Shown here: in pieces, positions 23,228 to 38,100 of the stretch
Layout of the letters: each line of letters opens with the position of its first letter
Numbering within the stretch: the first letter of the stretch is position 1
Assembly: GCF_026230105.1 (NCBI RefSeq)
Contig: NW_026614300.1
Location: 1 to 64,000 of the forward strand
Length of the DNA: 64,000 nucleotides
Source of the DNA: Diorhabda sublineata
Lineage: Eukaryota > Arthropoda > Insecta > Coleoptera > Chrysomelidae
Reading direction: 5' to 3'
Made by a program: the position numbers and the translations under genes
Notes under the pieces: model-generated
Database searches by the model: none
What the model saw: the letters and a program-made list of their open reading frames with translations, nothing else
Told to the model about the DNA's origin: nothing

Positions 23228-25140
23228 TATTTGAGTGAGTTTGCATCTAACTTCGTCAGATATCATCGAATAACATCGATTGAAGCCCATTGAGGTCAAC
23301 TGTCACTTTGTGTTAATTGAAAATTTTAAAAGTCTAACTTCCTAATTTGAAGTCGAATTTCAACATTTCTCATATATTGAGTCAGTTTGCATCTAACTTT
23401 GTCAGATATCATCGAATAACATCGATTGAAGCCCATTGAGGTCAACTGTCACTTTGTGTTAATTGAAAATTTTCAAAGTCTAACTTCCTAATTTGGAGTC
23501 GAATTTCAACATTTCTCATATATTTGAGTGAGTTTGCATCTAACTTTGTCAGATATCATCGAATAACATCGATTGAAGCCCGTTGAGGTCAATTGTCACT
23601 TTGTGTTAATTGAAAATTTTTAAAGTCTAACTTCCTAATTTGAAGTCGAATTTCAACATTTCTCATATATTTGAGTGAGTTTGCATATAACTTTGTCAGA
23701 TATCATCGAATAACATCGATTGAAACCCATTGACGTCAACTGTCACTTTGTGTTAATTGAAAATTTTCAAAGTCTAACTTCCTAATTTGAAGTCGAATTT
23801 CAACATTTCTCATATATTTGAGTGAGTTTGCATCTAACTTCGTCAGATATCATCGAATAACATCGATTGAAGCCCATTGAGGTCAACTGTCACTTTGTGT
23901 TAATTGAAAATTTCCAAAGTCTAACTTCCTAATTTGAAGTCGAATTTCAACATTTCTCATATATTTGAGTGAGTTTGCATCTAACTTCGTCAGATATCAT
24001 CGAATAACATCGATTGAAGCCCATTGAGGTCAACTGTCACTTTGTGTTAATTGAAAATTTTCAAAGTCTAACTTCCTAATTTGGAGTCGAATTTACAACA
24101 TTTCTCAATATATTTGAGTGAGTTTGCATCTAACTTTGTCAGATATCATCGAATAACATCGATTGAAGCCCATTGAGGTCAACTGTCACTTTGTGTTAAT
24201 TGAAAATTTTCAAAGTCTTACTTCCTAATTTGGAGTCGAATTTCAACATTTCTCATATATTTGAGTGAGTTTGCATCTAACTTTGTCAGATATTATCGAA
24301 TAACATCGATTGAAGCCCATTGAGGTCAACTGTCACTTTGTGTTAATTGAAAATTTTAAAAGTCTAACTTCCTAATTTGAAGTCGAATTTCAACATTTCT
24401 CATATATTTGAGTGAGTTTGCATCTAACTTTGTCAGATATCATCGAATAACATCGATTGATGCCCATTGAGGTCAACTGTCACTTTGTGTTAATTGAAAA
24501 TTTTCAAAGTCTAACTTCCTAATTTGCAGTCGAATTTCAACATTTCTCATATATTTGAGTGAGTTTGCATATAACTTTGTCAGATATCATCGAATAACAT
24601 CGATTGAAACCCATTGACGTCAACTGTCACTTTGTGTTAATTGAAAATTTTCAAAGTCTAACTTCCTAATTTGAAGTCGAATTTCAACATTTCTCATATA
24701 TTTGAGTGAGTTTGCATATAACTTTGTCAGATATCATCGAATAACATCGATTGAAACCCATTGACGTCAACTGTCACTTTGTGTTAATTGAAAATTTTCA
24801 AAGTCTAACTTCCTAATTTGAAGTCGAATTTCAACATTTCTCATATATTTGAGTGAGTTTGCATATAACTTTGTCAGATATCATCGAATAACATCGATTG
24901 AAGCCCGTTGAGGTCAACTGTCACTTTGGGTTAATTGAAAATTTTCAAAGTCTAACTTCCTAATTTGGAGTCGAATTTCAAACATTTCTCATATATTTGA
25001 GTGAGTTTGCATCTAATTTTGTTAGATATCATCGAATAACATCGATTGAAGCCCGTTGAGATCAACTGTCACTTTGTGTTAATTGAAAATTATCAAAGTC
25101 TAACTTCCTAATTTGAAGTCGAATTTCAACATTTCTCATA
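23228..25140 (+). repeat. Higher-order unit, 13 monomers (h-a-c-d-g-i-a-b-a-d-d-e-f)
   Basis: The 12-monomer pattern seen at 26318 and 31611 with one extra class d monomer. It carries several private indels (near 23375, 24094, 24105 and 24980), net plus two bases. The ninth monomer has TTTGCAGTC (C123). Confidence 0.8.
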
Positions 25141-26317
25141 TATTTGAGTGAGTTTGCATCTAACTTCGTCAGATATCATCGAATAACATCGATTGAAGCC
25201 CATTGAGGTCAACTGTCACTTTGTGTTAATTGAAAATTTTAAAAGTCTAACTTCCTAATTTGAAGTCGAATTTCAACATTTCTCATATATTTGAGTGAGT
25301 TTGCATCTAACTTTGTCAGATATCATCGAATAACATCGATTGAAGCCCATTGAGGTCAACTGTCACTTTGTGTTAATTGAAAATTTTCAAAGTCTAACTT
25401 CCTAATTTGGAGTCGAATTTCAACATTTCTCATATATTTGAGTGAGTTTGCATCTAACTTTGTCAGATATCATCGAATAACATCGATTGAAGCCCGTTGA
25501 GGTCAACTGTCACTTTGTGTTAATTGAAAATTTTCAAAGTCTAACTTCCTAATTTGAAGTCGAATTTCAACATTTCTCATATATTTGAGTGAGTTTGCAT
25601 ATAACTTTGTCAGATATCATCGAATAACATCGATTGAAACCCATTGACGTCAACTGTCACTTTGTGTTAATTGAAAATTTTCAAAGTCTAACTTCCTAAT
25701 TTGAAGTCGAATTTCAACATTTCTCATATATTTGAGTGAGTTTGCATCTAACTTCGTCAGATATCATCGAATAACATCGATTGAAGCCCATTGAGGTCAA
25801 CTGTCACTTTGTGTTAATTGAAAATTTTCAAAGTCTAACTTCCTAATTTGGAGTCGAATTTCAACATTTCTCATATATTTGAGTGAGGTTTGCATATAAC
25901 TTTGTCAGATATCATCGAATAACATCGATTGAAACCCATTGACGTCAACTGTCACTTTGTGTTAATTGAAAATTTTCAAAGTCTAACTTCCTAATTTGAA
26001 GTCGAATTTCAACATTTCTCATATATTTGAGTGAGTTTGCATATAACTTTGTCAGATATCATCGAATAACATCGATTGAAGCCCGTTGAGGTCAACTGTC
26101 ACTTTGGGTTAATTGAAAATTTTCAAAGTCTAACTTCCTAATTTGGAGTCGAATTTCAACATTTCTCATATATTTGAGTGAGTTTGCATCTAATTTTGTT
26201 AGATATCATCGAATAACATCGATTGAAGCCCGTTGAGATCAACTGTCACTTTGTGTTAATTGAAAATTATCAAAGTCTAACTTCCTAATTTGAAGTCGAA
26301 TTTCAACATTTCTCATA
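25141..26317 (+). repeat. Higher-order unit, 8 monomers (h-a-c-d-i-d-e-f), copy 1
   Basis: Eight distinct monomers in fixed order, 1,177 bp because of an extra G (GAGGTTTGC) near 25887. The same order recurs at 30435. Confidence 0.85.
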
Positions 26318-28080
26318 TATTTGAGTGAGTTTGCATCTAACTTCGTCAGATATCATCGAATAACATCGATTGAAGCCCATTGAGGTCAACTGTCACTTTG
26401 TGTTAATTGAAAATTTTAAAAGTCTAACTTCCTAATTTGAAGTCGAATTTCAACATTTCTCATATATTTGAGTCAGTTTGCATCTAACTTTGTCAGATAT
26501 CATCGAATAACATCGATTGAAGCCCATTGAGGTCAACTGTCACTTTGTGTTAATTGAAAATTTTCAAAGTCTAACTTCCTAATTTGGAGTCGAATTTCAA
26601 CATTTCTCATATATTTGAGTGAGTTTGCATCTAACTTTGTCAGATATCATCGAATAACATCGATTGAAGCCCGTTGAGGTCAACTGTCACTTTGTGTTAA
26701 TTGAAAATTTTTAAAGTCTAACTTCCTAATTTGAAGTCGAATTTCAACATTTCTCATATATTTGAGTGAGTTTGCATATAACTTTGTCAGATATCATCGA
26801 ATAACATCGATTGAAACCCATTGACGTCAACTGTCACTTTGTGTTAATTGAAAATTTTCAAAGTCTAACTTCCTAATTTGAAGTCGAATTTCAACATTTC
26901 TCATATATTTGAGTGAGTTTGCATCTAACTTCGTCAGATATCATCGAATAACATCGATTGAAGCCCATTGAGGTCAACTGTCACTTTGTGTTAATTGAAA
27001 ATTTTCAAAGTCTAACTTCCTAATTTGAAGTCGAATTTCAACATTTCTCATATATTTGAGTGAGTTTGCATCTAACTTCGTCAGATATCATCGAATAACA
27101 TCGATTGAAGCCCATTGAGGTCAACTGTCACTTTGTGTTAATTGAAAATTTTCAAAGTCTAACTTCCTAATTTGGAGTCGAATTTCAACATTTCTCATAT
27201 ATTTGAGTGAGTTTGCATCTAACTTTGTCAGATATCATCGAATAACATCGATTGAAGCCCATTGAGGTCAACTGTCACTTTGTGTTAATTAAAAATTTTC
27301 AAAGTCTAACTTCCTAATTTGGAGTCGAATTTCAACATTTCTCATATATTTGAGTGAGTTTGCATCTAACTTTGTCAGATATCATCGAATAACATCGATT
27401 GAAGCCATTGAGGTCAACTGTCACTTTGTGTTAATTGAAAATTTTAAAAGTCTAACTTCCTAATTTGAAGTCGAATTTCAACATTTCTCATATATTTGAG
27501 TGAGTTTGCATCTAACTTTGTCAGATATCATCGAATAACATCGATTGAAGCCCATTGAGGTCAACTGTCACTTTGTGTTAATTGAAAATTTTCAAAGTCT
27601 AACTTCCTAATTTGCAGTCGAATTTCAACATTTCTCATATATTTGAGTGAGTTTGCATATAACTTTGTCAGATATCATCGAATAACATCGATTGAAACCC
27701 ATTGACGTCAACTGTCACTTTGTGTTAATTGAAAATTTTCAAAGTCTAACTTCCTAATTTGAAGTCGAATTTCAACATTTCTCATATATTTGAGTGAGTT
27801 TGCATATAACTTTGTCAGATATCATCGAATAACATCGATTGAAGCCCGTTGAGGTCAACTGTCACTTTGGGTTAATTGAAAATTTTCAAAGTCTAACTTC
27901 CTAATTTGGAGTCGAATTTCAACATTTCTCATATATTTGAGTGAGTTTGCATCTAATTTTGTTAGATATCATCGAATAACATCGATTGAAGCCCGTTGAG
28001 ATCAACTGTCACTTTGTGTTAATTGAAAATTTTCAAAGTCTAACTTCCTAATTTGAAGTCGAATTTCAACATTTCTCATA
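26318..28080 (+). repeat. Higher-order unit, 12 monomers (h-a-c-d-g-i-a-b-a-d-e-f), copy 1
   Basis: Same order as 31611-33374. It is one base short through AGCCATTGAGG near 27406. The ninth monomer has C123, shared with the ninth monomer of the 13-mer at 23228. The last, class f, monomer lacks A99, so its central palindrome is restored. Confidence 0.85.
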
Positions 28081-30434
28081 TATTTGAGTGAGTTTGCATA
28101 TAACTTTGTCAGATATCATCGAATAACATCGATTGAAGCCCGTTGAGGTCAACTGTCACTTTGGGTTAATTGAAAATTTTCAAAGTCTAACTTCCTAATT
28201 TGGAGTCGAATTTCAACATTTCTCATATATTTGAGTGAGTTTGCATCTAATTTTGTTAGATATCATCGAATAACATCGATTGAAGCCCGTTGAGATCAAC
28301 TGTCACTTTGTGTTAATTGAAAATTATCAAAGTCTAACTTCCTAATTTGAAGTCGAATTTCAACATTTCTCATATATTTGAGTGAGTTTGCATCTAACTT
28401 CGTCAGATATCATCGAATAACATCGATTGAAGCCCATTGAGGTCAACTGTCACTTTGTGTTAATTGAAAATTTTCAAAGTCTAACTTCCTAATTTGAAGT
28501 CGAATTTCAACATTTCTCATATATTTGAGTGAGTTTGCATCTAACTTCGTCAGATATCATCGAATAACATCGATTGAAGCCCATTGAGGTCAACTGTCAC
28601 TTTGTGTTAATTGAAAATATTCAAAGTCTAACTTCCTAATTTGGAGTCGAATTTCAACATTTCTCATATATTTGAGTGAGTTTGCATCTAACTTTGTCAG
28701 ATATCATCGAATAACATCGATTGAAGCCCATTGAGGTCAACTGTCACTTTGTGTTAATTGAAAATTTTCAAAGTCTAACTTCCTAATTTGGAGTCGAATT
28801 TCAACATTTCTCATATATTTGAGTGAGTTTGCATCTAACTTTGTCAGATATCATCGAATAACATCGATTGAAGCCCATTGAGGTCAACTGTCACTTTGTG
28901 TTAATTGAAAATTTTAAAAGTCTAACTTCCTAATTTGAAGTCGAATTTCAACATTTCTCATATATTTGAGTGAGTTTGCATCTAAACTTTGTCAGATATC
29001 ATCGAATAACATCGATTGAAGCCCATTGAGGTCAACTGTCACTTTGTGTTAATTGAAAATTTTCAAAGTCTAACTTCCTAATTTGGAGTCGAATTTCAAC
29101 ATTTCTCATATATTTGAGTGAGTTTGCATCTAACTTTGTCAGATATCATCGAATAACATCGATTGAAGCCCGTTGAGGTCATCTGTCACTTTGTGTTAAT
29201 TGAAAATTTTCAAAGTCTAACTTCCTAATTTGAAGTCGAATTTCAACATTTCTCATATATTTGAGTGAGTTTGCATATAACTTTGTCAGATATCATCGAA
29301 TAACATCGATTGAAACCCATTGACGTCAACTGTCACTTTGTGTTAATTGAAAATTTTCAAAGTCTAACTTCCTAATTTGAAGTCGAATTTCAACATTTCT
29401 CATATATTTGAGTGAGTTTGCATATAACTTTGTCAGATATCATCGAATAACATCGATTGAAGCCCGTTGAGGTCAACTGTCACTTTGGGTTAATTGAAAA
29501 TTTTCAAAGTCTAACTTCCTAATTTGGAGTCGAATTTCAACATTTCTCATATATTTGAGTGAGTTTGCATCTAACTTTGTCAGATATCATCGAATAACAT
29601 CGATTGAAGCCCATTGAGGTCAACTGTCACTTTGTGTTAATTGAAAATTTTAAAAGTCTAACTTCCTAATTTGAAGTCGAATTTCAACATTTCTCATATA
29701 TTTGAGTGAGTTTGCATCTAAACTTTGTCAGATATCATCGAATAACATCGATTGAAGCACATTGAGGTCAACTGTCACTTTGTGTTAATTGAAAATTTTC
29801 AAAGTCTAACTTCCTAATTTGGAGTCGAATTTCAACATTTCTCATATATTTGAGTGAGTTTGCATCTAACTTTGTCAGATATCATCGAATAACATCGATT
29901 GAAGCCCGTTGAGGTCAACTGTCACTTTGTGTTAATTGAAAATTTTCAAAGTCTAACTTCCTAATTTGAAGTCGAATTTCAACATTTCTCATATATTTGA
30001 GTGAGTTTGCATATAACTTTGTCAGATATCATCGAATAACATCGATTGAAACCCATTGACGTCAACTGTCACTTTGTGTTAATTGAAAATTTTCAAAGTC
30101 TAACTTCCTAATTTGAAGTCGAATTTCAACATTTCTCATATATTTGAGTGAGTTTGCATATAACTTTGTCAGATATCATCGAATAACATCGATTGAAGCC
30201 CGTTGAGGTCAACTGTCACTTTGGGTTAATTGAAAATTTTCAAAGTCTAACTTCCTAATTTGGAGTCGAATTTCAACATTTCTCATATATTTGAGTGAGT
30301 TTGCATCTAATTTTGTTAGATATCATCGAATAACATCGATTGAAGCCCGTTGAGATCAACTGTCACTTTGTGTTAATTGAAAATTATCAAAGTCTAACTT
30401 CCTAATTTGAAGTCGAATTTCAACATTTCTCATA
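28081..30434 (+). repeat. Higher-order unit, 16 monomers (e-f-g-i-a-b-a-c-d-e-b-a-c-d-e-f)
   Basis: A composite block with b-a-c-d-e twice in succession, net plus two bases from two CTAAACTTTG insertions. It starts with a second e-f pair directly after the 12-monomer unit, an apparent tandem duplication of e-f. Confidence 0.75.
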
Positions 30435-31610
30435 TATTTGAGTGAGTTTGCATCTAACTTCGTCAGATATCATCGAATAACATCGATTGAAGCCCATTGA
30501 GGTCAACTGTCACTTTGTGTTAATTGAAAATTTTAAAAGTCTAACTTCCTAATTTGAAGTCGAATTTCAACATTTCTCATATATTTGAGTGAGTTTGCAT
30601 CTAACTTTGTCAGATATCATCGAATAACATCGATTGAAGCCCATTGAGTTCAACTGTCACTTTGTGTTAATTGAAAATTTTCAAAGTCTAACTTCCTAAT
30701 TTGGAGTCGAATTTCAACATTTCTCATATATTTGAGTGAGTTTGCATCTAACTTTGTCAGATATCATCGAATAACATCGATTGAAGCCCGTTGAGGTCAA
30801 CTGTCACTTTGTGTTAATTGAAAATTTTCAAAGTCTAACTTCCTAATTTGAAGTCGAATTTCAACATTTCTCATATATTTGAGTGAGTTTGCATATAACT
30901 TTGTCAGATATCATCGAATAACATCGATTGAAACCCATTGACGTCAACTGTCACTTTGTGTTAATTGAAAATTTTCAAAGTCTAACTTCCTAATTTGAAG
31001 TCGAATTTCAACATTTCTCATATATTTGAGTGAGTTTGCATCTAACTTCGTCAGATATCATCGAATAACATCGATTGAAGCCCATTGAGGTCAACTGTCA
31101 CTTTGTGTTAATTGAAAATTTTCAAAGTCTAACTTCCTAATTTGGAGTCGAATTTCAACATTTCTCATATATTTGAGTGAGTTTGCATATAACTTTGTCA
31201 GATATCATCGAATAACATCGATTGAAACCCATTGACGTCAACTGTCACTTTGTGTTAATTGAAAATTTTCAAAGTCTAACTTCCTAATTTGAAGTCGAAT
31301 TTCAACATTTCTCATATATTTGAGTGAGTTTGCATATAACTTTGTCAGATATCATCGAATAACATCGATTGAAGCCCGTTGAGGTCAACTGTCACTTTGG
31401 GTTAATTGAAAATTTTCAAAGTCTAACTTCCTAATTTGGAGTCGAATTTCAACATTTCTCATATATTTGAGTGAGTTTGCATCTAATTTTGTTAGATATC
31501 ATCGAATAACATCGATTGAAGCCCGTTGAGATCAACTGTCACTTTGTGTTAATTGAAAATTATCAAAGTCTAACTTCCTAATTTGAAGTCGAATTTCAAC
31601 ATTTCTCATA
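30435..31610 (+). repeat. Higher-order unit, 8 monomers (h-a-c-d-i-d-e-f), copy 2
   Basis: Exactly 1,176 bp and the same class order as 25141-26317. A private T (TTGAGTTCAA) lies near 30649. Confidence 0.85.
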
Positions 31611-33374
31611 TATTTGAGTGAGTTTGCATCTAACTTCGTCAGATATCATCGAATAACATCGATTGAAGCCCATTGAGGTCAACTGTCACTTTGTGTTAAT
31701 TGAAAATTTTAAAAGTCTAACTTCCTAATTTGAAGTCGAATTTCAACATTTCTCATATATTTGAGTGAGTTTGCATCTAACTTTGTCAGATATCATCGAA
31801 TAACATCGATTGAAGCCCATTGAGGTCAACTGTCACTTTGTGTTAATTGAAAATTTTCAAAGTCTAACTTCCTAATTTGGAGTCGAATTTCAACATTTCT
31901 CATATATTTGAGTGAGTTTGCATCTAACTTTGTCAGATATCATCGAATAACATCGATTGAAGCCCGTTGAGGTCAACTGTCACTTTGTGTTAATTGAAAA
32001 TTTTCAAAGTCTAACTTCCTAATTTGAAGTCGAATTTCAACATTTCTCATATATTTGAGTGAGTTTGCATATAACTTTGTCAGATATCATCGAATAACAT
32101 CGATTGAAACCCATTGACGTCAACTGTCACTTTGTGTTAATTGAAAATTTTCAAAGTCTAACTTCCTAATTTGAAGTCGAATTTCAACATTTCTCATATA
32201 TTTGAGTGAGTTTGCATCTAACTTCGTCAGATATCATCGAATAACATCGATTGAAGCCCATTGAGGTCAACTGTCACTTTGTGTTAATTGAAAATTTTCA
32301 AAGTCTAACTTCCTAATTTGAAGTCGAATTTCAACATTTCTCATATATTTGAGTGAGTTTGCATCTAACTTCGTCAGATATCATCGAATAACATCGATTG
32401 AAGCCCATTGAGGTCAACTGTCACTTTGTGTTAATTGAAAATTTTCAAAGTCTAACTTCCTAATTTGGAGTCGAATTTCAACATTTCTCATATATTTGAG
32501 TGAGTTTGCATCTAACTTTGTCAGATATCATCGAATAACATCGATTGAAGCCCATTGAGGTCAACTGTCACTTTGTGTTAATTGAAAATTTTCAAAGTCT
32601 AACTTCCTGATTTGGAGTCGAATTTCAACATTTCTCATATATTTGAGTGAGTTTGCATCTAACTTTGTCAGATATCATCGAATAACATCGATTGAAGCCC
32701 ATTGAGGTCAACTGTCACTTTGTGTTAATTGAAAATTTTAAAAGTCTAACTTCCTAATTTGAAGTCGAATTTCAACATTTCTCATATATTTGAGTGAGTT
32801 TGCATCTAACTTTGTCAGATATCATCGAATTACATCGATTGAAGCCCATTGAGGTCAACTGTCACTTTGTGTTAATTGAAAATTTTCAAAGTCTAACTTC
32901 CTAATTTGGAGTCGAATTTCAACATTTCTCATATATTTGAGTGAGTTTGCATATAACTTTGTCAGATATCATCGAATAACATCGATTGAAACCCATTGAC
33001 GTCAACTGTCACTTTGTGTTAATTGAAAATTTTCAAAGTCTAACTTCCTAATTTGAAGTCGAATTTCAACATTTCTCATATATTTGAGTGAGTTTGCAAA
33101 TAACTTTGTCAGATATCATCGAATAACATCGATTGAAGCCCGTTGAGGTCAACTGTCACTTTGGGTTAATTGAAAATTTTCAAAGTCTAACTTCCTAATT
33201 TGGAGTCGAATTTCAACATTTCTCATATATTTGAGTGAGTTTGCATCTAATTTTGTTAGATATCATCGAATAACATCGATTGAAGCCCGTTGAGATCAAC
33301 TGTCACTTTGTGTTAATTGAAAATTATCAAAGTCTAACTTCCTAATTTGAAGTCGAATTTCAACATTTCTCATA
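31611..33374 (+). repeat. Higher-order unit, 12 monomers (h-a-c-d-g-i-a-b-a-d-e-f), copy 2
   Basis: Exactly 1,764 bp. Same class order as 26318-28080, with private changes near 32609 (CCTGATTTG), 32830 (GAATTACATC) and 33099 (GCAAATAAC). Confidence 0.85.
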
Positions 33375-34697
33375 TATTTGAGTGAGTTTGCATCTAACTT
33401 CGTCAGATATCATCGAATAACATCGATTGAAGCCCATTGAGGTCAACTGTCACTTTGTGTTAATTGAAAATTTTAAAAGTCTAACTTCCTAATTTGAAGT
33501 CGAATTTCAACATTTCTCATATATTTGAGTGAGTTTGCATCTAACTTTGTCAGATATCATCGAATAACATCGATTGAAGCCCATTGAGGTCAACTGTCAC
33601 TTTGTGTTAATTGAAAATTTTCAAAGTCTAACTTCCTAATTTGGAGTCGAATTTCAACATTTCTCATATATTTGAGTGAGTTTGCATCTAACTTTGTCAG
33701 ATATCATCGAATAACATCGATTGAAGCCCGTTGAGGTCAACTGTCACTTTGTGTTAATTGAAAATTTTCAAAGTCTAACTTCCTAATTTGAAGTCGAATT
33801 TCAACATTTCTCATATATTTGAGTGAGTTTGCATATAACTTTGTCAGATATCATCGAATAACATCGATTGAAACCCATTGACGTCAACTGTCACTTTGTG
33901 TTAATTGAAAATTTTCAAAGTCTAACTTCCTAATTTGAAGTCGAATTTCAACATTTCTCATATATTCGAGTGAGTTTGCATCTAACTTCGTCAGATATCA
34001 TCGAATAACATCGATTGAAGCCCATTGAGGTCAACTGTCACTTTGTGTTAATTGAAAATTTTCAAAGTCTAACTTCCTAATTTGAAGTCGAATTTCAACA
34101 TTTCTCATATATTTGAGTGAGTTTGCATCTAACTTCGTCAGATATCATCGAATAACATCGATTGAAGCCCATTGAGGTCAACTGTCACTTTGTGTTAATT
34201 GAAAATTTTCAAAGTCTAACTTCCTAATTTGGAGTCGAATTTCAACATTTCTCATATATTTGAGTGAGTTTGCATCTAACTTTGTCAGATATCATCGAAT
34301 AACATCGATTGAAGCCCATTGAGGTCAACTGTCACTTTGTGTTAATTGAAAATTTTCAAAGTCTAACTTCCTAATTTGGAGTCGAATTTCAACATTTCTC
34401 ATATATTTGAGTGAGTTTGCATCTAACTTTGTCAGATATCATCGAATAACATCGATTGAAGCCCATTGAGGGAAACTGTCACTTTGTGTTAATTGAAAAT
34501 TTTAAAAGTCTAACTTCCTAATTTGAAGTCGAATTTCAACATTTCTCATATATTTGAGTGAGTTTGCATCTAACTTTGTCAGATATCATCGAATAACATC
34601 GATTGAAGCCCATTGAGGTCAACTGTCACTTTGTGTTAATTGAAAATTTTCAAAGTCTAACTTCCTAATTTGGAGTCGAATTTCAACATTTCTCATA
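33375..34697 (+). repeat. Incomplete 12-monomer unit, first 9 monomers
   Basis: h-a-c-d-g-i-a-b-a in the same order as the two 12-monomer units, then the order changes. A private GGGAAACTG lies near 34470. Confidence 0.8.
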
Positions 34698-35138
34698 TAT
34701 TTGAGTGAGTTTGCATCTAACTTTGTCAGATATCATCGAATAACATCGATTGAAACCCATTGACGTCAACTGTCACTTTGTGTTAATTGAAAATTTTCAA
34801 AGTCTAACTTCCTAATTTGAAGTCGAATTTCAACATTTCTCATATATTTGAGTGAGTTTGCATATAACTTTGTCAGATATCATCGAATAACATCGATTGA
34901 AGCCCGTTGAGGTCAACTGTCACTTTGTGTTAATTGAAAATTTTCAAAGTCTAACTTCCTAATTTGGAGTCGAATTTCAACATTTCTCATATATTTGAGT
35001 GAGTTTGCATCTAACTTTGTCAGATATCATCGAATAACATCGATTGAAGCCCATTGAGGTCAACTGTCACTTTGTGTTAATTGAAAATTTTCAAAGTCTA
35101 ACTTCCTAATTTGAAGTCGAATTTCAACATTTCTCATA
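34698..35138 (+). repeat. Three-monomer transition to the 24-monomer units
   Basis: A d-like monomer with C20 in place of A20, an e-like monomer with T84 in place of G84, and a consensus monomer. The same trio ends the first 14 monomers of each 24-monomer unit (36756-37195, 40283-40722). Confidence 0.7.
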
Positions 35139-38100
35139 TATTTGAGTGAGTTTGCATCTAACTTTGTCAGATATCATCGAATAACATCGATTGAAGCCCA
35201 TTGAGGTCAACTGTCACTTTGTGTTAATTAAAAATTTTCAAAGTCTAACTTCCTAATTTGAAGTCGAATTTCAACATTTCTCATATATTTGAGTGAGTTT
35301 GCATCTATCTTTGTCAGATATCATCGAATAACATCGATTGAAGCCCATTGAGGTCAACTGTCACTTTGTGTTAATTGAAAATTTTCAAAGTCTAACTTCC
35401 TAATTTGGAGTCGAATTTCAACATTTCTCATATATTTGAGTGAGTTTGCATCTAACTTTGTCAGATATCATCGAATAACATTGATTGAAGCCCATTGAGG
35501 TCAACTGTCACTTTGTGTTAATTGAAAATTTTAAAAGTCTAACTTCCTAATTTGAAGTCGAATTTCAACATTTCTCATATATTTGAGTGAGTTTGCATCT
35601 AAATTTGTCAGATATCATCGAATAACATCGATTGAAGCCCATTGAGGTCAACTGTCACTTTGTGTTAATTGAAAATTTTCAAAGTCTAACTTCCTAATTT
35701 GGAGTCGAATTTCAACATTTCTCATATATTTGAGTGAGTTTGCATCTAACTTTGTCAGATATCATCGAATAACATCGATTGAAGCCCATTGAGGTCAACT
35801 GTCACTTTGTGTTAATTGAAAATTTTAAAAGTCTAACTTCCTAATTTGAAGTCGAATTTCAACATTTCTCATATATTTGAGTGAGTTTGCATCTAACTTT
35901 GTCAGATATCATCGAATAACATCGATTGAAGCCCATTGAGGTCAACTGTCACTTTGTGTTAATTGAAAATTTTCAAAGTCTAACTTCCTAATTTGGAGTC
36001 GAATTTCAACATTTCTCATATATTTGAGTGAGTTTGCATCTAACTTTGTCAGATATCATCGAATAACATCGATTGAAGCCCGTTGAGGTCAACTGTCACT
36101 TTGTGTTAATTGAAAATTTTCAAAGTCTAACTTCCTAATTTGAAGTCGAATTTCAACATTTCTCATATATTTGAGTGAGTTTGCATATAACTTTGTCAGA
36201 TATCATCGAATAACATCGATTGAAACCCATTGACGTCAACTGTCACTTTGTGTTAATTGAAAATTTTCAAAGTCTAACTTCCTAATTTGAAGTCGAATTT
36301 CAACATTTCTCATATATTTGAGTGAGTTTGCATCTAACTTCGTCAGATATCATCGAATAACATCGATTGAAGCCCATTGAGGTCAACTGTCACTTTGTGT
36401 TAATTGAAAATTTTCAAAGTCTAACTTCCTAATTTGAAGTCGAATTTCAACATTTCTCATATATTTGAGTGAGTTTGCATCTAACTTCGTCAGATATCAT
36501 CGAATAACATCGATTGAAGCCCATTGAGGTCAACTGTCACTTTGTGTTAATTGAAAATTTTCAAAGTCTAACTTCCTAATTTGGAGTCGAATTTCAACAT
36601 TTCTCATATATTTGAGTGAGTTCGCATCTAACTTTGTCAGATATCATCGAATAACATCGATTGAAGCCCATTGAGGTCAACTGTCACTTTGTGTTAATTG
36701 AAAATTTTAAAAGTCTAACTTCCTAATTTGGAGTCGAATTTCAACATTTCTCATATATTTGAGTGAGTTTGCATCTAACTTTGTCAGATATCATCGAATA
36801 ACATCGATGAAACCCATTGACGTCAACTGTCACTTTGTGTTAATTGAAAATTTTCAAAGTCTAACTTCCTAATTTGAAGTCGAATTTCAACATTTCTCAT
36901 ATATTTGAGTGAGTTTGCATATAACTTTGTCAGATATCATCGAATAACATCGATTGAAGCCCGTTGAGGTCAACTGTCACTTTGTGTTAATTGAAAATTT
37001 TCAAAGTCTAACTTCCTAATTTGGAGTCGAATTTCAACATTTCTCATATATTTGAGTGAGTTTGCATCTAACTTTGTCAGATATCATCGAATAACATCGA
37101 TTGAAGCCCATTGAGGTCAACTGTCACTTTGTGTTAATTGAAAATTTTCAAAGTCTAACTTCCTAATTTGAAGTCGAATTTCAACATTTCTCATATATTT
37201 GAGTGAGTTTGCATCTAACTTTGTCAGATATCATCGAATAACATCGATTGAAGCCCATTGAGGTCAACTGTCACTTTGTGTTAATTAAAAATTTTCAAAG
37301 TCTAACTTCCTAATTTGAAGTCGAATTTCAACATTTCTCATATATTTGAGTGAGTTTGCATCTATCTTTGTCAGATATCATCGAATAACATCGATTGAAG
37401 CCCATTGAGGTCAACTGTCACTTTGTGTTAATTGAAAATTTTCAAAGTCTAACTTCCTAATTTGGAGTCGAATTTCAACATTTCTCATATATTTGAGTGA
37501 GTTTGCATCTAACTTTGTCAGATATCATCGAATAACATCGATTGAAGCCCATTGAGGTCAACTGTCACTTTGTGTTAATTGAAAATTTTAAAAGTCTAAC
37601 TTCCTAATTTGAAGTCGAATTTCAACATTTCTCATATATTTGAGTGAGTTTGCATCTAACTTTGTCAGATATCATCGAATAACATCGATTGAAGCCCATT
37701 GAGGTCAACTGTCACTTTGTGTTAATTGAAAATTTTCAAAGTCTAACTTCCTAATTTGGAGTCGAATTTCAACATTTCTCATATATTTGAGTGAGTTTGC
37801 ATCTAACTTTGTCAGATATCATCGAATAACATCGATTGAAGCCCGTTGAGGTCAACTGTCACTTTGTGTTAATTGAAAATTTTCAAAGTCTAACTTCCTA
37901 ATTTGAAGTCGAATTTCAACATTTCTCATATATTTGAGTGAGTTTGCATATAACTTTGTCAGATATCATCGAATAACATCGATTGAAACCCATTGACGTC
38001 AACTGTCACTTTGTGTTAATTGAAAATTTTCAAAGTCTAACTTCCTAATTTGAAGTCGAATTTCAACATTTCTCATATATTTGAGTGAGTTTGCATATAA

